Shown here: positions 33,701 through 42,850 of the stretch, piece by piece
Position numbering within the stretch: position 1 is the stretch's first letter
Layout: each line of letters starts with the position of its first letter
NCBI GenBank assembly: GCA_960531495.1
Contig: OY482861.1
Span: 2,170,001 to 2,234,000, forward strand
Direction: 5' to 3'
From: Zeus faber
Lineage: Eukaryota; Chordata; Actinopteri; Zeiformes; Zeidae
Length of the DNA: 64,000 nt
Translations under genes and position numbers: made by a program
The notes under the pieces: model-generated
Seen by the model: the letters and a program-made list of their open reading frames with translations, nothing else
Database searches by the model: none
Told to the model about the DNA's origin: nothing

Positions 33701-35240
33701 TGATTCCATCAGCTGTGTACAAGACATTGTCTCTTTCCAGGGTGACATGCAAGCGCATCTTGTGTTTTGGTGTGGTAAAGGTGAAATCCGTTTGATCGAG
33801 GTAGGATTTGACTCCATGTGTGGTATGCACGATGGTGGGGTGGTAGAAAGTAATGTGGTCGGTTCTCGTAGGGCGTGTGCGATGGCAGCCGTGTGTCGTC
33901 CACATCCGGAGAGTCCATGTTCCACTGTGTCGAGTTTGCAACTGTGGTGAGCCAGGATCGCGCGCTCACCGTGTCTAGGCTGCCAGAGCACAGCTTGACA
34001 ATTCCGTGCTTTTCAGTAACGTCCAAATGGAACGAGGAAGAGATGTCTGGGGTGCATAGGTGTTCGGCCTTCCCCATGAGTTGTTTCAATCTTATGAACG
34101 CTTCCTCCGCACTTGTGGTCCAGTTGAGTGGTGCCTTGACGTTCCGATGGCCAGCTTCCGCAATGGGTTCGCGTGGGGGAACAGTGTGGTCCACATAATC
34201 AGCTATGTGGTGTCTGCTATAGCCAGTGAGTCCCAGGAATGCTAGCATTTGCTGCACGGTGGTGGGTTTAGGGTACTGGAGCATTCTCTGTTGTCTTTCC
34301 GGGTTGATGTATCTCTTATCTCCCGTGATCCTTTTTCCCAGGAATACCACTTCTGTGCGGCAGACCTGTGCTTTTTCCTTCCTGATTTTGTAGCCACATT
34401 TTGCGATGCGCCGTAGCAGGGATTTGGTGGCCGTGAGGCAATTTTCTACTGTGGTGATGTCCATGAGGATGTCGTCGACATACTGGATGAGTAGGAGTTC
34501 CTTGAGATCTGCCTTCAGGCAGGCGTTGAATATGGTTGGCGTGCATGTGAATCCTCGTAGCATTCTTGTGTAGGTCTAAGAGCATTTTTTAAATGTGAAT
34601 GCAAACATATCTTGACTTTCTTTGGCCAAGGGGAGGCAAAAAAATGCGTTGGCCAGGTCGATGACGGTGAAAAATTGATGACTCGGGGAGCCTGCATGCA
34701 GGGCGACATGGGGGTTGGGCACTTTTTCAGTAATGGGTTGGACCACCTGGTTGATACGTCGCAGATCGTGGACCAGGCGCCATGAGTGTCCTCCAGCCTT
34801 GGGTACTGGTAGAATTTGTGTGTTCCACGGTGAATCCGCTGGTCGTAGAACTCCTGCTTGTAAGAGGCCTTCAATGGTGGAGGCTATTCGAGCAGCTGCC
34901 TCGGGCTTGACCTTGTACTGACCTTGCCAAATGGGCACAGCGTGGGCTTTCACTTTGATGTGTATATTGTGGTGTGGTGTGCAGCCAACGTGATAGGGGC
35001 CGGTGGTCCAGAGGGTTGGCGGTAGTTGGGCGAACATTTCTGCTGCCAGGGGGTGTTCTTCGATGCTTCCTTGATAAGTTCTTTCCAGGACATTTCTTTC
35101 ATATATGCCTTGTTCGTAGCTGTTGTGTCCTATTCTCCAAACCGATTTGTCTGGCATGTGTTGCAACAGGGGGTTCGTTGTGGGGACCCAGGTGGGTTGG
35201 CGAGGGCTCTTTTGACCATGGGGCCCAATTGTTTGGCTGC
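33700..35240 (-). pseudogene. ERV reverse transcriptase
   Basis: The first frame (35,166-34,576) holds the fingers and early palm: QGQYKVKPEAAARI, LLQAGVLRPADSPWNTQILP, WRLVHDLRRINQVV and FFTVIDLANAFFCLPLA with the first catalytic Asp. The second frame (34,563-33,709) starts GFTCTPTIFNACL and contains QYVDDILMD (YVDD codons 34,482-34,471), the catalytic pair, then KAQVCRTEVVFLGKRI and a thumb/connection part. Between the two frames the usual segment before the LPQG-type block is shortened and the frame shifts, so the protein is broken in its core. Downstream, WTTSAEEAFIRLKQLM marks the connection. Confidence 0.92.
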
Positions 35241-35986
35241 ATGGTTGGCTTCTACGGCTAGGGTCACATGTGGAACTGCGGTGTCGTGAAGTAGATACCA
35301 GGATTGTTGGTCTGGTGTCAGGCGGACCGCTGCTGCAACTCCTTCGTGGCCCAGATAGAAGTCTGTTGTCTGGAGTCGTTCTTGTCGTCCCTCCTTTTTC
35401 GCTTCCCAGCCTTCGTCATAGATGTCATCACGGTGGCGTGTGAAACAGAGAGTGCAGTGTACGGGTCCAGCATCGACTTTTTCCAGAGTTGGTAGGTTTA
35501 CAAAATGCCACCAGCCGGTGAGTGTGGGGTCGGGGGTGGTATCAGGAGTTCCACCTAAGACGAGTATACGTTCGAGGGGTATTAGCTCTTCTTTTGGCTC
35601 AGAGAAACTAACTTCCAGACCGTGGAGGTTACATATCACAGATGCCCCTGTTCTTCGGAGAAGGTCCCTTCCCATTAGGTTGGTGGGGCAGCTTGGTGAG
35701 TAGAGGTATTGGTGTCTGACTTTGTGAGGACCTATCTTGGTAGGGAGGGGTGCGGTGAAGGGTTGGACTTGTGTCGTCCCAGAGAATCCAACAGTCCGTA
35801 ATTTCCGAGTGGATAGTTGTATGTAGTACGTAGTATGTTGGCGGCCAGGTTCTTCAAGCAAGACACGTGACAGTGACAGTGACAGTAATTCCTTGGATTG
35901 ACAGTGATTCCTTGGATTGTACATGGCACTACTGGTTCGGCATTTATTTTTGTCTGTACCACCACTTCCATGTCCCCTGGGCGCCT
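35240..35986 (-). pseudogene. ERV protease region, active site lost
   Basis: Directly after the gag UAG, and in its frame, the reading continues MEVVVQTKINAEPVVPCTIQG, which resembles the first strand of a retroviral protease. Where the Asp-Ser/Thr-Gly-Ala active site should follow, there is instead a short tandem repeat of ATCCAAGGAATYACTGTCA and CTGTCA units (35,868-35,920). The C-terminal half survives in another frame: VGFSGTTQVQPFTAPLP, HQYLYSPSCPTNLMGRDLL. A long uncharacterised stretch (SFSEPKEELIPLERILVLGG onward) links protease to RT. The protease would be inactive. Confidence 0.8.
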
Positions 35987-38424
35987 CTATGCTCCATGCC
36001 ATGGCAGGGTGTCCATGCGGGGTCCTCCCTTTCCTCTCGAGGAAGCTCCTCTTCCTCTCTGAGGGGGGCGGTAGGATCCTCTATATAATTGCTGGGGTTG
36101 TTGGTTCTGGGGGCATTCCCTTGCCCAGTGGTCACTTTGGCCACAGATGAAACATCCTGTAGTTTTCTCGGGTCCTCCCCATCCTCTAGAGGATTGGAAT
36201 TGTCCTCTCCCTCTCAGTTGCTGCCATTGGGGGGGGCCTTGGGGGTATGAGGGTGCGGGGGCCCCTGGATACTGCCGCTGGGGATATTCATAGGGAGTCC
36301 AGGCCTGCTGCCATTGGGGTAGGTGCTGGGCTGGTGGGTAGGCGGGGGTTACAGTTAGGGGCTGTGGTCCTGTCCATTGTAGTGGCGCGGTTTGGGGCGG
36401 GGCCTGTGCTTCAGGGGTGGTGACTACTGCTTGCACAGTTGCTTTCTTCTTTTTGTCCGTATTGACTTCATCTTCCAGTTTTTTTACCTGCATTTTTAGT
36501 AGTCTGGTTTGTATGGAATCTTTCTCCAGGAATTCGTCTTCTTGCTTTTTGATGTGTCTTTCCAGGTGATGGATGAGATGGCTCTCCCACTGTCTCTCGG
36601 TCATGTCTGACAGTCAAACTGTGTCTGCGAGCTACAGCCTGACATCTCCTGGGAGGCCATTTTGGCATTTGGCATCTGCATGTACATGGGGAGACCCACT
36701 AGGCAGGGGTCATGACATTCTACAGTGCTATCACTCCAGAGCTCCTTTGCTCATGTGAGATAGGCGTGTGGTTCTTCCCCATTTTTAAATCTCAGGCCTG
36801 CCAGGGCCACTGTGTTGCGTCTGGTCGGCCAGGTTTCTCCTATGGCTGTCCATATGTCATTCCGCATGTGGTTGAATGGGTGCTCGTGTGCCATGGTGAG
36901 GGTTCTAACTTCTCTTTCCAGGGAGGTCAGGGTGATGTTTCCTGCTGTGGCGCGGAGAATGGCTCGCACATCTCTTAGGGCTAGTGTGTCAGCCGCTGTG
37001 TGGTTTTCGAAGATTCGGATCCATGCTGCAGCTCCTTTGTCCAACGCTGATAGGTTGCCTTTGAGGGCCTGCATGTCGCGGTGGTACCAGGGAACAAATG
37101 TTTCTCTTTTGGCGGACTGCTTTTGTTCCTCCTCTCGTTGTCTATTTTTCGAGCGGGTAACTATCCCTATTGCTGACGATCTTCTGGCCTGGCTTTTGGA
37201 TGATGCTATAAGGGTTCCTTTTCTTCTGTTGTCGTTTGTGTACTCTCCCCGGGAGCTGCCACTGTTTTTGAATGACCACTTTTTTGTCTTAGTCTCGTGG
37301 TCTGACATGGGTTCTTCTTCCCAGGAGCGGAGGGGGGTGGGGTGTCTTTGTTTTGTTTTCTTAAAGGTGTATTTGGGGACTACAGGGGTAGGTGAAGGTG
37401 TGGGCTGGCTTCGGGTCTTTTGTTTTTCTTTGGGTTGTTGTTTGGCTGTAGCGTCTGCAGGAGGTGCTATGAGATGAACATGGGTTGTGTTGGCATCCTC
37501 TGGTAGTGGGCCACATTGTCCAGTCAGTGTGACAGTTGCGTGGCTAACCCTTGTGGTACATTTCTTTTTCCTTTCTTGATGTCTTTTTGTGGTTTGTAGG
37601 ACTGGCAAGTGCATTCGTCGTCCTCTGTATTAGAGGAGAGAAACTCTTTGTGTCTGTTTGATCGTTAGGGGGCGATGTCTGATCATTGTCCTTGTTCTCA
37701 CTGTCAGATGGCTTTGGGGAGGGCTGTACTCGGAAATGGATTTGGATCGGGCCTTCCATTACTAATACGGGTGCTTGTATTTCTGGCGGGGGTGGGGTGG
37801 CTATTTTCTGGTTGCTCAGCACAGGGGGCGCTGTTGCTTCAGGTGTGTGCTCGGTCTTAGGGTTGTACGGAGAGGGGGGGTGCCGATGTGTTTCTTCATC
37901 GGCCAGCAGGGAGGGGTAGCGGGATGGGGTGGTGTGTGGTTGGAGTGGGGTGTGACCTTGGGGGATGGGTTCGGGGAGGGGTGGTAACTTGTTTCTTGTG
38001 GGGGGTAGGGTTCCTTCTGGGCTTCTACCACTGCCTTGGTTGCGGCATTTCTGATTTTATTGCGACGTTCGACAATCATTTCCGCTCGAATCCATGCCGT
38101 CATTATGTGCTGAACCAGCGCCCATTGTGCACGCTGCTTGTTTAACTTGCGCTTTCAAGCCCCCATTAATCCAGGGTTGTTTTTTGCATCCACTCCTGCT
38201 TCAGCCAGCAGTCTTTTTTCTTCCTCTATCACCTTGGTGCGGTTTTCTGCTGTCGGGGTAGTGTCTTTCGACCACCACCCTGCTTTGATCCATTTTTGTT
38301 CATATTTATGGAATTTCCAAGTTTCTCAAGCATGGAACTTTGGCTCTGTTCTGTTCTTGAGCTCAGCTACAGCTTCAATACGAATCTCACTGGTGCCGGG
38401 TCTGGGGGATGGGGTCTTTTCCAT
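35987..38424 (-). pseudogene. ERV gag, frameshifted
   Basis: The best start is an ATG at 38,424 (minus) opening MEKTPSPRPGTSEIRIEAV, a matrix-like region. At least two in-frame TGA codons interrupt it before the QRAQWALVQHIMTAWIRAEM segment. A Pro-rich middle follows in shifting frames (37,560-38,050, with PPPPEIQAP). A capsid-like part lies at 37,614-36,751 (ETFVPWYHRDMQALKG, HEHPFNHMRNDIWTAIGETW). The last frame (36,604-35,987) has a coiled-coil-like Lys/Glu-rich start, a Pro/Gln-rich linker and one CCHC knuckle, CFICGQSDHWARECP, then an Arg/Gly-rich tail. It ends in TAG at 35,989-35,987, with pol open in the same frame beyond. Gag would build the virion core, but this copy cannot give a full protein. 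Confidence 0.85.
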
Positions 38425-39503
38425 TATGTTTTTGAATGGCAGGAGAACAAAAGACATGGGAAGAAGTGGGAGGGGGAAACCTCAAATGTTCGGATCTCAA
38501 TGTGTTTCTGGTGCAGCTACGCCACTAGTGGTCTTTTAGGTTATTACAGGTCAACTTTTTTTTTTTTATTTGTATTTTTTTTTTATATATTGCCCTTTTA
38601 TCTAGGGCAATTTGAGGAGGTTGTTCATACACATACACACACAAAACCTCTATCACACATGCACAGACTCTATCAAACACACACTCTCTTAAACACAAAG
38701 ACTGTCTCAAACACACACACGCCCGCGGTCTCTCTCACATTCACACACACGCATGGTACCTCTCTTTCCACACACACAAGGTACCTCGTTGCGCACACTC
38801 TCACTCACACAGCCGGCAATACAATTTTACGCTAAGTCACGTGAATTGGGCCTTTAACCCTTTAATATTTGGTTTCTCTAAGAACCGGGCCTTTAACCCC
38901 TAAATGCTTGGCTTCCTTTTTACTTTAAAAATGATTCCGGGCCTTTCACCCTTAAATGAAATTACCGACTATCGACTACCCTTCTGAAGGCTGAGTTTAA
39001 CATTTTTCATTGCCAGACATCACTTAGTTTAGGCATTTCGGAGGTCTTTTCAACAACCGGGCCTAAACGGGATTCGGAATTACTTCACGAGTTAAACATT
39101 GTTCATCACCAAAACGTCGCTCAGTTTAGGCATACTGGATGTATTCTCTACACACGGGCCCAAACGTTACGTGGAATTACTACGCAAGTTAAACACACAG
39201 CCGCTTCGAAGGGGGGTTTCCTAACCCGTTCCCTTAACTTACCTTACTACCGTTCTCATCAAACAATCCAATTTCTCCTCTCCACAATATTTAACAATTA
39301 TTATTCATGCATCATTCAACAATACATCCCCAAAACCACAAAGTTGTTCGTCCAGCCTTAAACAGTACAACACTTCCACCTAAAATATTCCTATCTAATC
39401 TATGCAGACTTCATGAAATGGCTCTGCTCACCTTTTAGCGGGTACCCATGGAAGTATCGCAACCGTTCAGGCTTTCGGAACTCCTCTGCAGTCTTGTAAT
39501 GGG
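38425..39503 (-). other. ERV leader between primer site and gag, with tandem repeats
   Basis: This stretch has no gag-like coding. It holds a tandem repeat of about 97 bp: GAGTTTAAC at 38,993, GAGTTAAAC at 39,089 and a partial third copy near 39,186, each with CAGTTTAGGCAT and CGGGCC words. Four to five copies of a CCGGGCCTTTAACCC-type word lie at 38,845-38,955. A T-rich and CA-rich low-complexity section occupies 38,545-38,816. In a working provirus this region would hold the packaging signal and the splice donor. I cannot identify either with confidence. Confidence 0.6.
38624..38816. repeat. CA-rich low-complexity tract
   Basis: This is an imperfect (CA)n-like tract with repeated CTCTATCAMACACACA and CACACACGC words inside the ERV leader. 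It probably expanded after insertion. Confidence 0.75.
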
Positions 39504-39521
39504 ATCACGTCGGGGTCACCA
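39504..39521 (-). promoter_or_regulatory. ERV primer-binding site, tRNA-Trp type
   Basis: On the minus strand this reads TGGTGACCCCGACGTGAT. It is the exact complement of the 3' end of vertebrate tRNA-Trp (ATCACGTCGGGGTCA plus CCA), as I know that sequence. It lies 3 bp after the predicted LTR end and before the leader, the correct position and strand for starting minus-strand DNA synthesis. Trp primer use is known from avian alpharetroviruses and is not the usual Pro primer of gammaretroviruses. Confidence 0.85.
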
Positions 39522-39524
39522 ATT

Positions 39525-39883
39525 TGTCGTGTTCAAAATTTCCAAATCCGGAATGATGGGATGAAACTGGAACTTTGAGCTACGGAGAGTTTATAGGACG
39601 GTTTGAGAATCTACCAAAAAATTGAAAACGTTTTACGTCGACGTGGTTAGTCCTAAACTGCGTGTCTCATCTAGCATACATTTCACCCAGGAGTCTGCAG
39701 AAACTTTGTTTCCTCGTCACTTTGTTACAAACGACAGACCCCCCTTTGCGAGGCGGTCCCGCCTTTGTTATTTCCCATCTCCCGAGTATCTAGTTTCAGA
39801 CTCCCCGCTGTGTGTGCGCCAGATTAACCGTTTCAGTGCCGGTTTCTAACTGGTTGCGTAGTTACACCCAGTGTCTTTAGACA
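39525..39883 (-). repeat. ERV 5' LTR (predicted)
   Basis: The inner end is fixed by the primer site. On the minus strand the LTR ends ...CACGACA, three bases before TGGTGACC. The outer end is set at TGTCTAAAG (39,883), giving matching TGTC...GACA inverted ends and a length of 359 bp. TATAAA lies at 39,595-39,590 on the minus strand. No second LTR copy exists in the window to confirm the outer boundary, so that end is tentative. Confidence 0.6.
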
Positions 39884-40109
39884 TGTTTTAATTTTGGCTC
39901 TGACTGATCAATAAAACTGTATTTCATAATTACCCACTATATGAATGATAGTAATGTACATGAATAAATTTATGTAATGTATACTGTAGTATACACACAT
40001 ATAGTTTTGCTATCGAGGATTAGTTCAATCTGTAATGTTATAGTTATAGTAGTAAAGTTATATGTAGTACGTAATAGTTATAGTATATGTATATATATAT
40101 ATATATTTT
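39884..40109. other. AT-rich flank of the ERV
   Basis: AT-rich DNA with a TATA-type dinucleotide run near 40,088-40,108 lies between the predicted LTR and repeat family A. No gene is seen. An AATAAA on the plus strand near 39,911 has no associated coding region. Confidence 0.5.
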
Positions 40110-40800
40110 TTTTTCTCACAAAACCCAACAGGAAGTCGGCCATTTTTAATTTTCCTGACTTTTTAGTCATATTTATGTTTTGTACTTTAGCGAAACTCCT
40201 CCTTGGCGATTTATCGGATCGGCTTCAAACTTGACGAGTGTCTACAAGACACCTTCACAGCTTAACATTATCAAAATATATATATTTTTTGGCACACGGT
40301 GTGGGCGTGGCAACACGTTAAATTTCATGTTCCAAAAGATACTTGGAAATTCACGAAACTTTGTGCACTCGTCAGTCCCAGTGTGGCAATTGATATTCTA
40401 TGGGTTCCGTGCTTGGGCATGGCAAAATGACCGGACACGCCCTGTTGAAAATTTCAAAACATCAAACCTATTCACTTTTTAACATGAAATTGGGTATATT
40501 AATGTAACATCACTAGACTCAAAAAAAATTATATTGCCGCCATGACCGACACCCAACCAACAGGAAGGTGGCCATATTGGATTTAATGTGCGCAAACTCC
40601 TAGGGGATTCATCAGATCGACTTCAAAGTTCGCGAGTGTCTACAAGACACTTTGGGGATTAAATGTATTAAAACATTGGGTTTTCGTCACACAATGTGGG
40701 CATGGCACTGTGTTGAATTGAAGTGTTAACCTGACTTTTGGGGCCTTAAGAAACTCGAAAAATCACAAAACTTTACACACTCAAGATCAAACCTATTCAC
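40110..40800 (+). repeat. Interspersed repeat family A, right-hand copies
   Basis: The text from AACCCAACAGGAAGTCGGCC onward repeats the family seen at 29,950-31,150, including GTGTCTACAAGACACCTTCA, GTGTGGGCGTGGCAACACGT and TCAGTCCCAGTGTGGCAATT. Two successive sections, 40,120-40,500 and about 40,590-40,790, correspond to the minus-oriented copy at 29,980-30,330 (inverted relative to it) and to 30,900-31,100 (same orientation). Confidence 0.82.
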
Positions 40801-41085
40801 TTTTTTAGTATCTCCTCCGAGATCTGCATAGAATTCCGGCAGGTTTTCCTCTTGTCTTTCTCCTCCGTCGGCGTATTGGTAAACACAGTGGCGGCAGGAC
40901 AAAGAGATCTTAGTACGTACTCCGGTAAGTTGCGAAAAAGTCCGTATGAGGTGTCGAACAGACGTCCAGGAGTGCTTGTCGTTCATATTGTAATAGCGAC
41001 AGTGCACTGCATGCAAAAATAAGAACAATACAAATAGTAATAAACACAAAACTAAGAGTTGAATGCAGAGCCGGTGTGTCCATAC
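40800..41085 (-). pseudogene. LINE-like N-terminal coding fragment
   Basis: On the minus strand from about 41,076 the frame reads a hydrophobic stretch (FVFITICIVLIFACSALSLL), then QYERQALLDV, a TAA, and LPPLCLPIRRRRRKTRGKPAGILC. A Tyr-x-Arg-x-x-Leu-Leu word followed within 50 residues by a poly-Arg/Lys run and a Gly-Lys-x-Ala-Gly word is, in my experience, the usual start of ORFs from fish non-LTR retrotransposons, upstream of the endonuclease domain. No endonuclease or RT follows. The stop between the two motifs indicates a dead fragment. Confidence 0.4.
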
Positions 41086-41943
41086 TACGGCGCACCCGGA
41101 AGTTAGTCCGGGTTAACTCATAAGTTAGCTAGCTTCCTCTGCTGAACCAATATTTTACTAAAATGACTTTTACAACTCTCTTTGCTCCAACTTCCATCCT
41201 TAACAAAGAATCCCAAATGCATCATTTGCTAACTTTCCCACTTTCATTGTCTTTCACATCAACTTCCATAATCATTTCAGCCTGTCAACTAACTTTACAG
41301 CTCTCTCGCCTTGTTATATTTTTTTCAAATAAATTTAAAGCCTTACAGTATCCTTTCCAGAAATCCTACCAGATATTTAGATTATAACGCTACTTTTAAA
41401 CCAAGGACTCATGTGGGAAACTAGTTTGACATGTTGTGTACAACACACATACTATGCTTACTGTATCTCACATTTATACATTTGCTTGTTTTTAATCGCG
41501 ATTTTCATCAGCCATGTAGCTAAACATACCCCGAGACACTGATAAAATGTCTCCGAACTCATCTCATCCATACGTGCTCCAGAGTGATCCATCGGCCAGG
41601 CGGTCACACGCCTCAAACATCATTTCAATCACCCAAGGATTCATTCATTCAACGCTTTTGCTAGGATGGGTCAAGAATAATCTATAATAATCATGTATTT
41701 AATAATGTCGATTTTATTATTGGATAACATAAAGCAAATAAACAGACAAAAACCACGATTCTCTTGATCAATGCAAAATTGGCTACTTCATAAGTAAGGC
41801 ATACATTTTTAATGTACAACACATCTCTGAGTACTTAAAAAAGCCCTCTATATAATACATTTCTCTTTATTCTTCTTCATAATATTGTTCTTATACTGTA
41901 GCTAACCAATAATAAATGAAATACTTTTTACCATTAATGCAAC
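41086..41943. other. Intergenic DNA, no gene seen
   Basis: AT-rich sequence with short frames (at most 74 codons) lacking domains. No inverted repeat or terminal repeat of the neighbouring hAT fragment could be found here. Confidence 0.5.
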
Positions 41944-42150
41944 TTCTGGTGCTCCTTCGTTTTGCTGATGGCCTTCTAGTCTGGATCATACGTTGTGAGG
42001 TTAAGCTTAATGCAGGCGTTGAGGCTTCCATCAGTTAAACTTAAGCGTAGGATGGTCTTAATGTTTCTCAGATGCGAGAAAGACTGCTCACATGCATTTG
42101 TAAAGCCAAACATGGTCAATACGCCATTACTCACACGCTGCATTGTGTGC
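41944..42150 (-). pseudogene. hAT-family transposase C-terminal fragment
   Basis: On the minus strand from about 42,150: QRVSNGVLTMFGFTNACEQSF, then SHLRNIKTILRLSLTDGSLNAC and IKLNLTTYDPD, then TAG at 41,979-41,977, then KAISKTKEHQK. The CEQSFS word and the Arg-x-x-Leu-Thr-Asp word mark the end of the hAT dimerisation domain, of the type found in GTF2IRD2- and FAM200-like transposases. The stop lies inside the domain and no DDE catalytic part is present, so it is a relic. A hAT-type terminal repeat 700 bp to the right may belong to the same insertion. Confidence 0.75.
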
Positions 42151-42760
42151 TGTGTGACGGGACGCTCGTTCCAAGTTTTAAGAATCAGCTGGTCTTCAGT
42201 TTCAAGTTCAAGTTCAAGTTCAAGAGATTATTTGTCACATACATATTGAAGTTTTTTCGACTTCTGTCCACTTTTGTTCAGCTGATTGGTCCGACTCGAG
42301 GCAGGGAGTTTTCTTAATGTTTGTCTGTCTTACAGAGGGGATCGGCGCATGGGCTCGTAAGCAGTCCAGCAGTGGAACGCCATTCCTCCTGCTCCCAAGA
42401 GGATCATTATTATCCACAATTATTATAATGATCCTCAGTGATACATATAATTGTGGCCTGCGTGCCGCAAGTTGAAATGAACAGTAAAACTTTCGCCATG
42501 TCGGCGCACCACAGCCATCTCCTTCCCTAAGCCCTTACCTGTGGGCAGAGACTTCCACAAGTTGCGCCTGAGCAGAGACCCGGTAGGGGCAGGGCGCCGA
42601 GTAAATGGCGCCCCGGAGTCTTTATGTTGTCCGCAGCCGGTGCTTGACTACTTTGTCCGCCACATTTATATTTTGAATTTTATTTTCAAGTTGTAATTTC
42701 TCTTACCTGTTTTACTTTAAAATGACACAGAATAATAATTTATTACTTGTTAATTGTGAT
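42151..42760. other. Intergenic DNA with short repeats
   Basis: The stretch holds a (TTCAAG)n run of about four units near 42,199-42,222, and an imperfect palindrome with 14-bp arms at 42,400-42,413 and 42,423-42,436 (GAGGATCATTATTA-type arms). It may be the internal remains of the hAT element bounded on the right by the terminal repeat at 42,820. No coding region is supported. Confidence 0.45.
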
Positions 42761-42819
42761 GAAAAATTTTAGCTCAAAATTGTATGCGAGCCATATACCG
42801 TCATCAAAAGAGCCGTAAT

Positions 42820-42850
42820 TGGCTCGCGAGCCATAGGTTCCCGACCCCTG
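42820..42850 (-). repeat. hAT-type terminal inverted repeat
   Basis: Read on the minus strand from 42,850, CAGGGGTCGGGAACC begins the sequence, followed by the perfect 14-bp palindrome TGGCTCGCGAGCCA (42,833-42,820). This combination is the classic end of Charlie-like hAT transposons in vertebrates. The 8-bp target duplication and the opposite end could not be found, so only one end is supported. Confidence 0.75.

Larger units (their letters stand above)
31160..39883 (-). mobile_element. Decayed endogenous retrovirus, gamma/epsilon-like
   Basis: On the minus strand the order is LTR (39,883-39,525), tRNA-Trp-type primer site, leader of about 1.1 kb, gag, UAG, protease, RT (YVDD), RNase H, integrase with a C-terminal barrel domain, and an env remnant. 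One CCHC knuckle in nucleocapsid, a UAG between gag and pol in the same frame, YVDD in RT and a CGCCCIPC stretch in the env tail all fit gamma- or epsilon-type retroviruses. Multiple stops, frameshifts and deletions make it incapable of expression as a virus. No 3' LTR is seen, because at 31,150 the sequence passes into repeat family A. Confidence 0.9.

Noticed and set aside
36812-37477. 221-codon plus-strand frame over ERV gag
   Set aside because: It is antisense to the gag coding sequence, which has clear capsid-like content on the minus strand.
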